Assembly: GCA_029782295.1 (NCBI GenBank)
Contig: JAKOVB010000020.1
Location: forward strand, 1 to 64,000
Length of the DNA: 64,000 nt
Origin: Pseudomonadota bacterium
Lineage (GTDB): Bacteria > Pseudomonadota > Gammaproteobacteria > Burkholderiales > Methylophilaceae
Direction: 5' to 3'
Under the pieces are notes generated by a model. It was not told where the DNA came from, made no database searches, and saw only the letters and a program-made list of their open reading frames with translations. The translations under genes were made by a program, and so were the position numbers. Below are positions 57,114-64,000 of this stretch, piece after piece (the stretch's first letter is position 1; each line of letters opens with the position of its first letter).

Positions 57114-58163
57114 TTACACCACCACGGTCTGGTGCTCGCCATCGCTGCGCTTGCGGATCGCGCCCAGACGGAACACCTGCTCGCCTTCAGCCGCCAGCAG
57201 TGCCTGTGCGCGCTCGGCATCCTCGGCGGAAACGATCACCGCCATGCCGATCCCGCAATTGAACGTGCGCAGCATTTCATCATCCGCCACGTTGCCCTGC
57301 TGCTGCAACCACTGGAACAGCGGCGGCATGGTCCAGCTGCCCTTCTTCAGTTCAGCCGTCAGGTGCTCAGGCAGCACGCGCGGGATGTTCTCGGTCAGGC
57401 CGCCGCCAGTAATGTGGGCCATGCCCTTGACAGGCAACGTCGCCATCAACTGGAGCAGCGGCTTCACATAGAGACGGGTCGGCGCCATCACCACGTCGCG
57501 GAACTTGCGACCGTGGAAATCGCTGTCCATGTCGATGCCGGACAGGTCGATCAGCTTGCGGATCAGGGAATAGCCGTTGGAATGCGCACCGCTGGAAGCG
57601 AGACCCAGCACCACGTCGCCCTCGGCAATCGTCGATCCGTCAATGATGCGGTCTTTCTCGACCACCCCCACCGCAAAACCGGCCAGGTCGTACTCTCCAG
57701 CCGGGTACATACCCGGCATTTCCGCGGTTTCACCGCCGACCAGCGCACAGCCGGATTCTTCGCAGCCAGCCGCAATACCCTTGATCACCTGCGCAGCGGT
57801 GCCCACTTCCAGCTTGCCGCAGGCAAAGTAATCCAGGAAGAACAGCGGCTCTGCCCCCTGCACCAGAATATCGTTGACACTCATCGCCACCAGGTCAATG
57901 CCCACGGTGTCGTGCTTGTTGAGCTGGAAAGCCAGCTTCAGCTTGGTGCCCACACCGTCGGTACCGGACACCAGCACCGGATTCTTGTACTTCTTGGGGA
58001 CTTCGAACAGCGACCCGAAACCGCCGATACCGGCCAGCACTTCGGGACGCATGGTCCGTTTGGCAAAGGGCTTGATATTTTCGACCAGCGCGTCGCCGGC
58101 TTCGATATCCACGCCTGCGTCGCGGTAGCTGATGGAAGATTTGGCGTTGTCGGACGGGTTCAA
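57114..58163 (-). CDS. purM: Phosphoribosylformylglycinamidine cyclo-ligase PurM
   Basis: Fifth step of purine synthesis (AIR synthetase). 349 residues from a TTG at 58163 ([27 protein letters not shown]); no ATG is available in frame before the conserved SYRDAGVDI. Motifs: [44 protein letters not shown]. Divergent from perM, as in many betaproteobacteria. purN, often next to it, is not present here. Confidence 0.95.
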   Translation of the reverse strand: MNPSDNAKSSISYRDAGVDIEAGDALVENIKPFAKRTMRPEVLAGIGGFGSLFEVPKKYKNPVLVSGTDGVGTKLKLAFQLNKHDTVGIDLVAMSVNDILVQGAEPLFFLDYFACGKLEVGTAAQVIKGIAAGCEESGCALVGGETAEMPGMYPAGEYDLAGFAVGVVEKDRIIDGSTIAEGDVVLGLASSGAHSNGYSLIRKLIDLSGIDMDSDFHGRKFRDVVMAPTRLYVKPLLQLMATLPVKGMAHITGGGLTENIPRVLPEHLTAELKKGSWTMPPLFQWLQQQGNVADDEMLRTFNCGIGMAVIVSAEDAERAQALLAAEGEQVFRLGAIRKRSDGEHQTVVV

Positions 58164-58224
58164 GTTGAGTTCTCGCTTTCCAGAAGATACATTACAGAGT
58201 TTTCAGCCTGCAATTTTACCCGAA

Positions 58225-59286
58225 ATGACCGAAAAACGAGAAAAAGCTCTGCCATATCAATGGTTGGCGGCCATTGCCGGCTTCTGCGTGCTGGTCTATC
58301 TGCTCAAGGACATCCTTGCGCCCTTTCTGATTGCAGGCATCCTGGCCTATATCTGCAGCCCGATTGTCGACCGGTTGATGCGCCTCAGACTCGGCCGCAC
58401 CTCAGCCACACTGCTGGTCCTGGCATTGCTGACCATGGTTTTCGTCGCCTTGCTGCTGATCGTGGTCCCGTTGCTGCAGAAGGAAGTTCTGCAAGTCATC
58501 CAGCGCATCCCCGTCTATTTCGCAACGGCGCGCGCCAATCTCGAACCGGTTCTGATGCAGCATTTCGGTCTGTCACTGAACATGGACATGGCCCAGCTCC
58601 AGGCCACGCTGACCGAGCACTGGAAAACCGCGGGCGACTTCGCCGGACGCGCACTGCAGCTGGTCAGCAGCCATGGCATCGCCCTCTTCGGCTGGCTGAT
58701 GAGCCTGCTGCTGGTCCCGGTCGTCCTGTTCTACCTGCTGCGTGACTGGCACGGCCTGGTCGAACATATCGCCGTGCTGATTCCACGTCGCTGGGCCGGC
58801 AAGACCGGAGAAATCGCCCGCGACATCGACCTGGTGCTGGCCGAGTTCCTGCGCGGACAGCTGTCGGTCATGCTCATGATGAGCGCATTTTATGCGGTCG
58901 GTCTCTGGATGGCCGGACTGGAACTGGCGATTCCCATCGGCCTGATCGCCGGCTTGCTTGGCTTCGTGCCTTACCTCGGCATCACGACCGGCATCATCCT
59001 CGCCGTCCTGGCCGCCGCCTTGCAATCCGGCACGATTGGCGCCCTGATCCCCGTCGCCGCGGTATTCGGCATCGGCCAACTGCTGGAAGGCATGGTACTG
59101 ACCCCCCTGCTGGTGGGTGACCGCATCGGGCTGCACCCGGTCGCCGTGATCTTCGCCCTGCTTGCGGGCGGACAGTTATTCGGATTCAGCGGTGTGCTGC
59201 TGGCCCTGCCTGCCGGCGCAGCGATTGCGGTCGGCCTGCGACACGCCAGAAAAGCCTACCTCGCCAGCGAGACTTACCTGGAATAA
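58225..59286 (+). CDS. perM: AI-2E/PerM-family membrane transporter
   Basis: 353 residues from ATG 58225 (MTEKREKALPYQWL). About eight membrane helices; family motifs ILAPFLIAGILAYICSPIVDRL and GFVPYLGITTGIILA, with the C-terminal LEGMVLTPLLVGDRIGLHPVAVIFALLAGG. The frame is open further left into the purM promoter; rejected. Located between purM and hda, the common betaproteobacterial order. Confidence 0.92.
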   Translation: MTEKREKALPYQWLAAIAGFCVLVYLLKDILAPFLIAGILAYICSPIVDRLMRLRLGRTSATLLVLALLTMVFVALLLIVVPLLQKEVLQVIQRIPVYFATARANLEPVLMQHFGLSLNMDMAQLQATLTEHWKTAGDFAGRALQLVSSHGIALFGWLMSLLLVPVVLFYLLRDWHGLVEHIAVLIPRRWAGKTGEIARDIDLVLAEFLRGQLSVMLMMSAFYAVGLWMAGLELAIPIGLIAGLLGFVPYLGITTGIILAVLAAALQSGTIGALIPVAAVFGIGQLLEGMVLTPLLVGDRIGLHPVAVIFALLAGGQLFGFSGVLLALPAGAAIAVGLRHARKAYLASETYLE

Positions 59287-59408
59287 TCCTCCTGCACGAC
59301 TGGCCGGTGCGTACAGCGCTTAATTCCTCGGCGACTTGCAGGTAAAATCCTGATCCATTACAGGCCAGCCGCACATTCGGCAGGTAAACGCATAGGCATC
59401 CACCCCCA

Positions 59409-60032
59409 GTGAAGCAGCTCCTCCTCGACATCCAACCCGCACCGGCCCCATCGCTGGAAAACTTCGTTCCCGGACGCAATGCAGAGGCGCTCTACAGTTT
59501 GCTGATGGCCGCCAGCGGAAAGTCCGAGAACCGCTTCATCTACCTGTGGGGTCCGGGCGGGAGCGGCAAGAGCCATCTGCTGCATGCCTGCGCCGATCTC
59601 GCCCGGCAACACGACGTTGCGCTGACCACGGCTGATGACGTGCAACGCCTGGACGAAGAGGCGCAGATCGACCTTTTCAACACCTTCAACCAGATCAGGG
59701 CATCGGGGGGCGTATTGATCTCAAGCGGCGATGCAGCGCCCATGCAGATGGGGCTCAGAGACGACCTGGCTACGCGGCTTTCTTGGGGGCTGGTCTACCA
59801 GTTGCAACCGCTCAGCGACGAGGAAAAGGCCCAGGCCCTGGCCGCCCACGCCGCCGAGCGCGGCATGAAACTTCCGGACGAAGTCCTCGACTACTGCCTG
59901 CGCCACCTGCGCCGCGACCTGCGCACCCTGATGGCGACACTGGATGCCCTGGATACCTGGTCGCTCACCGCCAAGCGCCCTGTCACCCTGCCGCTGCTTC
60001 GGCAGCTGCTGCAGCTGCCGCTAGATATCTAG
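59409..60032 (+). CDS. hda: DnaA-related regulatory inactivator Hda
   Basis: 207 residues from a GTG at 59409 (MKQLLLDIQPAPAPSLENF). DnaA AAA+ homologue: P-loop WGPGGSGKSHLL, the N-terminal clamp-binding motif QLLLDI that contacts DnaN, sensor region RDDLATRLSWGLVYQLQPL. It stimulates ATP hydrolysis on DnaA after initiation. Follows perM by 122 bases. Confidence 0.93.
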   Translation: MKQLLLDIQPAPAPSLENFVPGRNAEALYSLLMAASGKSENRFIYLWGPGGSGKSHLLHACADLARQHDVALTTADDVQRLDEEAQIDLFNTFNQIRASGGVLISSGDAAPMQMGLRDDLATRLSWGLVYQLQPLSDEEKAQALAAHAAERGMKLPDEVLDYCLRHLRRDLRTLMATLDALDTWSLTAKRPVTLPLLRQLLQLPLDI

Positions 60033-60054
60033 CAATTTTTGCCAAAGATTCAAA

Positions 60055-60588
60055 ATGAGATTCCAAGGAAAAATTACTAGCTGGAATGACAGCAAAGGCT
60101 TTGGTTTCATCACGTTGAATGGTACCGACAAACAGGTATTTGTTCACATAAGCGCATTTTCAAAAGGCTCCCCAAGACCCAAGGGCGGTGAATTAGTCAA
60201 CTACGAAACGGTGGACAACCATCCCAAAGGCCCACAGGCATCAAACGTCACTTTTGTAAACATGACAAACACCCGCGCAAAGAAACCATTCGAACTGGGG
60301 ATGCGCGCATTTATTGTTCTCATGATGCTAGTAACAATAGGGCTTCTAGCTTGGCGAAGCTTGGTAACAACCCCCCCCCTGACACAACCAGACTCCAGTA
60401 TTAATTCATACATTGATGCAGTTCCCACTTTTGGAAAATCCTTTCAACATTTTGAATGTAGTGGGAAACAAAAGTGTTCTGAAATGACATCTTGCGAAGA
60501 AGCAACCTTCTATCTTAAAAACTGCCCTAATGCGGAAATGGATGGGGACGGGGATGGAATCCCATGTGAATCTCAGTGGTGCAATTAA
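60055..60588 (+). CDS. Cold-shock domain, membrane segment and Excalibur domain protein
   Basis: 177 residues. Residues 1-68 are a cold-shock OB fold (RNP1 KGFGFI at 14-19, RNP2 VFVHI at 28-32). A single membrane helix lies at about 83-103. A Cys-rich Excalibur calcium-binding module follows from 134 to 176 with the DGDGDGIPCE core. Clearly AT-richer and of different codon use than both neighbours. Its last 13 bases overlap the next gene. Likely acquired. Predicted topology puts the nucleic-acid-binding part in the cytoplasm and Excalibur outside. Confidence 0.88.
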   Translation: MRFQGKITSWNDSKGFGFITLNGTDKQVFVHISAFSKGSPRPKGGELVNYETVDNHPKGPQASNVTFVNMTNTRAKKPFELGMRAFIVLMMLVTIGLLAWRSLVTTPPLTQPDSSINSYIDAVPTFGKSFQHFECSGKQKCSEMTSCEEATFYLKNCPNAEMDGDGDGIPCESQWCN

Positions 60589-61820
60589 CTTTTATTCCTA
60601 AAAATGTATGCATCATCGGCGGCGGCCCCGCCGGATTGATGGCGGCCGAAGTGCTCAGCCAGGCGGGGGTGCAGGTCGACGTCTATGACGCCATGCCGTC
60701 CGTGGGACGCAAGTTCCTGATGGCGGGAAAGGGGGGCATGAACATCACCCACGCAGAGCCAACCGAGAGTTTCCTGACGCGATATCGGGAACGCCAGCAG
60801 AATGTCACCCCATGGCTGGAGGCGTTTGGTGCGGATGATTTACGCTCATGGATTCACGACCTTGGCATCGATACCTTTGTCGGCTCTTCCGGCCGCGTGT
60901 TCCCGACCGACATGAAAGCCGCGCCGCTGTTGCGGGCCTGGCTGCATCGTCTGCGCGAATCCGGCGTGCGTTTCCATATGCGTCATCGCTGGCTGGGGTG
61001 GGACGCACAAGGCTTGCTGCGACTCGCATCTCCGGAAGGCGAGCATTTACTTCGGCCAGATGCCGTGATCCTTGCCCTCGGCGGGGGCAGCTGGGCCCGG
61101 CTCGGTTCGGACGGCGCCTGGGTGCCCTTGCTGCAACAGCGCGAAGTTTCTATTTCCCCGCTCACCCCGTCCAACTGCGGTTTCGACACAGGCTGGAGCG
61201 AACATTTCCGCACCCGATACGCAGGCGAAGCGCTGAAGCCAGTCTCGATCGCCTTTACTGACCACACCGGTCTTCAGCATCAGCGCCAAGGGGAGTTCGT
61301 GATCACTGACGGCGGGATTGAAGGCAGCCTGGTCTACGCCCTGTCCGCCCCGTTGCGCGACACCATCGCAGCCAACGGCCGCGCGCTCATCCACTTGGAC
61401 CTGCTGCCCCAGAAATCCGCACAGCAGGTCATTGACGACGTCGTCCACCCGCGCGGCTCCCGCTCCATCTCCAGCCACCTGCAGAGCCGGCTCGGCCTGA
61501 AAGGGGTCAAGGCCGCATTACTGCGTGAACTGCTTTCCAAGGAAGACTTTGCCGACCCCTATCGTCTGGGTGCGTCAATCAAGGCATTGCCGTTGCATCT
61601 GGTCGCAGCACGCCCGCTGGACGAGGCGATCAGTTCCGCCGGTGGCGTGACGTTCGAAGCGATGGATGACCATTTGATGCTCCGCAACTTGCCCGGCGTA
61701 TTCTGTGCCGGTGAAATGCTCGATTGGGAGGCGCCCACCGGTGGCTATCTGCTTACGGCCTGTTTCGCCAGTGGCCGTGCCGCCGGACTGGGCGCGCTGG
61801 ACTGGCTGAACACTAGATAA
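60576..61820 (+). CDS. BaiN/RdsA-family (HI0933-like) flavoprotein
   Basis: 414 residues from GTG 60576 (GTG 60579 also possible). N-terminal FAD-binding CIIGGGPAGLMAAEVLSQAGVQVDVYDA, then SVGRKFLMAGKGGMNITH, and the C-terminal GVFCAGEMLDWEAPTGGYLLTACFASGRAAG. The family is annotated NAD(P)/FAD-dependent oxidoreductase. No start codon lies at the position where relatives usually begin (just before NVCIIGGG). The start has probably been replaced by sequence that came with the preceding gene. Confidence 0.9.
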   Translation: MVQLTFIPKNVCIIGGGPAGLMAAEVLSQAGVQVDVYDAMPSVGRKFLMAGKGGMNITHAEPTESFLTRYRERQQNVTPWLEAFGADDLRSWIHDLGIDTFVGSSGRVFPTDMKAAPLLRAWLHRLRESGVRFHMRHRWLGWDAQGLLRLASPEGEHLLRPDAVILALGGGSWARLGSDGAWVPLLQQREVSISPLTPSNCGFDTGWSEHFRTRYAGEALKPVSIAFTDHTGLQHQRQGEFVITDGGIEGSLVYALSAPLRDTIAANGRALIHLDLLPQKSAQQVIDDVVHPRGSRSISSHLQSRLGLKGVKAALLRELLSKEDFADPYRLGASIKALPLHLVAARPLDEAISSAGGVTFEAMDDHLMLRNLPGVFCAGEMLDWEAPTGGYLLTACFASGRAAGLGALDWLNTR

Positions 61821-61958
61821 GCTCCGGCTTTTGAGGCTTCGCAACAGACAAGGCATTTCACCGCACGGGCACATCTCACCCCATCGTTTCACAAAACTGC
61901 AACACCCCATCATTTAAAATACTTTATAGTCATTTACCGAGGTGATGGAGGGGCGGTC

Positions 61959-63401
61959 TTGGATAAACTTGTCGGTTCTTCCGAACCCGGAGCGGATCCC
62001 TCTTCTCCGGAAGGCTCCCGAATTGCGCGCGACTACCAGACGATCAAGGACGCACTGGAGAAAAAACCGGCCCTGCTCCACGGCATCCTGAGCGCGACCC
62101 AGCAGCGCGCCGAACGCGACCTGGCGGCACTGAAAAATCCCGAAGAAGCTTTCAGGCCGGACGAATCCGCACGCCTGGCCGAGGCAGAAAAAGCGTATCA
62201 GAAACAGGTCAGGAAACATGCCGGGGAACTCTTCGAGATTTATCAGCGGCTGCCGATCGATCGGAAAATTGACCTGCTGATCTTGTCCGAAGACATTGCC
62301 GATCGCAACGACAAGGCTCGCGAACAGGCACGCAAGCAAATGTTGTCCGCCCATGCCGAGGCAATCGCCCTTCAGCACACGGCCAAGCCCGGGCACGAAC
62401 CCGAACGCAACCCCCAAACCATGCCGGTCAAGGATCGCGCAACACACCCTGTCACCCCGGGACCGACTGCTGACGACCCACCGATCCGTACCATCGCCCC
62501 CATGACGAAACCCGTTACGGGAAATGCTTCACCCGCATCGCCACCCCCTGCCCACAAGACCCTGCTGGAGCATGCGGGCATCGGCAATCCGGCCGCCGCG
62601 ACCGTCAACCTGCCGTTCACCGCAATTCCCGGACTTCCGGCGCTGAACTCGGTGTTGCAGAAAATCGATCATGTCGCCCATCTGGACCTGGGTTTTACGG
62701 TCAAGGGAGTCGCGGATCGCCAGCCCAACCCGGAAGGCGGTTACGACCTGCTGTACCGGATGACCTATCTGGGTGGCGGCATCATGAGCAGCAAATTCAA
62801 CATTCAGGTCGCCCCGTTCAACCTGACGCTTGAAGACCGTGCGGAAGCTGAAGGCTGGGGTGGCAGCAGCTCGGTATTCACCAAGCGCCGCAACGATCTG
62901 ATCGGCGAAAAGGTCTCGATCAACTTCGGGAATGATGACATCGGGGTAAGTTTCGCAGCTGAAGCGAACTATCAAAAACCCAGCAACCGGATCATTTCCA
63001 ACTTCACGGGGGGCCGATACTTCGGGGATAACGGCCCTGTATTACATATCCCGGCAAAATACGTCGGAAGCTTAAACGCCTTGATCGATGCGCTGCCTAC
63101 GAGCGAGGACCTCACCCACATCATGGAACGCGTAGGTCGCGTGATTCCTGCAGAAACCGCCTACCAACTGGGAGAACAGGCCATTGTACAGGCCGCGAAG
63201 AACACCGGCCTCGCTCAGCCAGCGCTTGAAGCAGCCGGGCATTTACTGGAGCAAACCGTCCGGTCATCCGGCCTTTCAGCAGCGCAGCAGACAGCCGTCA
63301 TGGCATTGATCCGGGAAAACCTCGACAACAACCCGGACCTGCCGGCAGTCAAGATTCACCAGCAGATGATGGGCGAAAAGGATCCCGGCAAGGAACCTTA
63401 G
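61959..63401 (+). CDS. Unrecognised 480-residue protein
   Basis: No family recognised. TTG start with a strong GGAGGGG site 5 bases upstream. Residues 1-150 are helical and charged (coiled-coil-like, ARLAEAEKAYQKQVRKHAGELFEIYQRL), then a Pro/Thr-rich low-complexity linker to about 200. A compact domain follows (about 215-375, LDLGFTVKGVADRQPNPEGGYDLLYRMTYLGGGIM), and a helical end. No signal peptide or membrane helix, so cytoplasmic. GC like its neighbours. Could carry a toxin-like or structural module, but nothing supports a function. Confidence 0.75.
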   Translation: MDKLVGSSEPGADPSSPEGSRIARDYQTIKDALEKKPALLHGILSATQQRAERDLAALKNPEEAFRPDESARLAEAEKAYQKQVRKHAGELFEIYQRLPIDRKIDLLILSEDIADRNDKAREQARKQMLSAHAEAIALQHTAKPGHEPERNPQTMPVKDRATHPVTPGPTADDPPIRTIAPMTKPVTGNASPASPPPAHKTLLEHAGIGNPAAATVNLPFTAIPGLPALNSVLQKIDHVAHLDLGFTVKGVADRQPNPEGGYDLLYRMTYLGGGIMSSKFNIQVAPFNLTLEDRAEAEGWGGSSSVFTKRRNDLIGEKVSINFGNDDIGVSFAAEANYQKPSNRIISNFTGGRYFGDNGPVLHIPAKYVGSLNALIDALPTSEDLTHIMERVGRVIPAETAYQLGEQAIVQAAKNTGLAQPALEAAGHLLEQTVRSSGLSAAQQTAVMALIRENLDNNPDLPAVKIHQQMMGEKDPGKEP

Positions 63402-63468
63402 CCGTAAGGATTGCCATTGGCCAGGCTTGGTGACACACTGAGCACAGCGAATCGCAAGGGAGAACCTC

Positions 63469-63735
63469 ATGGCGGTGACAGTCAGGCTACGGGACGCAGA
63501 TACCTATGAAGTCTCGGTCTCAGGAAAAATGCCCACCACGCATCTCGTGACGGTCGACCCGGATTACGCCACGCACCTCACCGGCGGCCGCACGCCCGTC
63601 GAGCATCTGGTCAGCCGATCCTTCGACTTCCTGCTGCAGCGGGAGCCGAATACCAGCATCCTGCGCAGTTTTAACCTGAAGGTGATCGGTCAGTATTTCC
63701 CCGAATACGAAAACGTGATCCGGGGCATGCTCTAG
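63469..63735 (+). CDS. Small 88-residue protein of unknown function next to soxZ
   Basis: 88 residues with GGGAGA 5-6 bases before the ATG. Mixed alpha/beta: VTVRLRDADTYEVSVSGKMPTTH, then SFDFLLQREPNTSILRSFNLKVIGQYFPEYENVI. No signal peptide. The ending with REPNTSILRSFNL looks like a conserved small protein of proteobacteria, but no function is known to me. Convergent with soxZ, 7 bases apart. Confidence 0.8.
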   Translation: MAVTVRLRDADTYEVSVSGKMPTTHLVTVDPDYATHLTGGRTPVEHLVSRSFDFLLQREPNTSILRSFNLKVIGQYFPEYENVIRGML

Positions 63736-63742
63736 CTGCCGA

Positions 63743-64000
63743 TCAACCGGCTTCGACCAGGGTCTCGGCCGAGTTCGACCCGCCCTTGTTGTCATGCCAA
63801 GCCAGGCCGATCCTGTCCCCCAGTTTCGCCGTACGCAGGCGCATGGTCAGGTACGGATTCTTGGAAATGCCAGTCCCCCATTGCGCCTCCAGCACCGGCT
63901 TGCCGTTCAGCGTCACCGTGACCAGCTGGATAAAATGGGCCGGGATGACTTCATCGACATCGTTCTTGCGCCGACCGGTTTCCATCGGGTGATTCATCAG
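63743..64000 (-). CDS. soxZ: Sulfur-oxidation sulfur-carrier subunit SoxZ, 5' end cut by window
   Basis: Partner of SoxY that holds sulfur intermediates in periplasmic thiosulfate oxidation. 85 codons are visible. HPMETGRRKNDVDEVIPAHFIQLVTVTLNGK and WGTGISKNPYLTMRL match SoxZ. The frame stays open to base 64000, and family members start about 20 residues earlier, so the ATG at 63997 is internal. soxY is expected upstream, outside the window. Confidence 0.9.
   Translation of the reverse strand: MMNHPMETGRRKNDVDEVIPAHFIQLVTVTLNGKPVLEAQWGTGISKNPYLTMRLRTAKLGDRIGLAWHDNKGGSNSAETLVEAG

Noticed and set aside
63743..63997. 84-residue ORF with start at 63997 taken as complete soxZ
   Set aside because: The frame is open to the window edge and SoxZ proteins have about 20 more N-terminal residues.

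Overview
The window is a dense chromosomal segment of a betaproteobacterium. Gene orders such as fmdB-DUF502-aspS-nudB, purM/perM/hda, yebC-ruvC-ruvA-ruvB-ybgC-tolQRAB-pal-cpoB-queE-queC and rpsP-rimM-trmD-rplS fit that class. A soxZ gene at the right edge points to a thiosulfate-oxidising member, probably of Nitrosomonadales (Sulfuricella/Sideroxydans/Thiobacillus-like). That placement is inferred from gene content, not from a search. Most of the window is GC-rich (roughly 58-60% by eye), with AT-richer patches near 36.8-37.9 kb and 60.05-60.6 kb.

Layout. 1-4.1 kb: the macromolecular-synthesis operon rpsU-yqeY-dnaG-rpoD on the minus strand, rpoD being cut by the window edge. 4.1-6.9 kb: tsaD, plsY, folB and a secreted fasciclin-domain protein. 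6.9-13.6 kb: a complete tripartite RND efflux operon with a divergent AcrR-type repressor and an operator almost identical to that of E. coli acrAB. 13.6-17 kb: xerD-ogt, then rplS-trmD-rimM-rpsP. 17-27.3 kb: one long minus-strand run from yebC to queC (Holliday-junction resolution, Tol-Pal envelope system, queuosine/preQ0 synthesis), with a UbiA-type prenyltransferase embedded between ruvC and ruvA. 27.3-31.6 kb: a MarR-NTF2-DMT exporter cluster, a CBS protein, trhP and yjbQ. 31.6-35.7 kb: an Mla/MCE lipid-transport operon that ends in a cyclic-nucleotide-binding protein. 35.8-37.9 kb: an AT-richer patch with a PEP-CTERM protein, an orphan, a possible PEP-CTERM remnant and tRNA-Thr(CGU). 37.9-46 kb: clsB-ybhP-nadA-nudB-apt-aspS-DUF502-fmdB and a cation exchanger. 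46-51.4 kb: ampD and a second RND pump operon (tetR-MFP-RND). 51.4-53.8 kb: a DMT exporter behind a probable peptide-controlled leader, then a dicarboxylate/amino-acid symporter. 53.8-60 kb: rsmB, two DUF3108 genes, purM, perM and hda. 60-64 kb: a cold-shock/Excalibur membrane protein, a BaiN-type flavoprotein, two unrecognised genes and soxZ (partial).

The most interesting observation is the 5' leader of the DMT/EamA exporter (52.32-52.53 kb). It has a good sigma70-type promoter placed so that a 26-codon ORF is almost leaderless. The peptide ends in Cys-Gly-Cys-stop. The RNA of those Cys codons and a downstream segment are near-copies that compete for the same complementary segment between them. 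This is the architecture of a translation-controlled attenuator, here apparently responding to cysteine. Other points worth attention are the MarR promoter with the operator palindrome in its spacer and an apparently leaderless mRNA, the prenyltransferase inside ruvCAB, the cNMP sensor in the mla operon, and the foreign-looking CSD-TM-Excalibur gene that overlaps the start of a flavoprotein gene.
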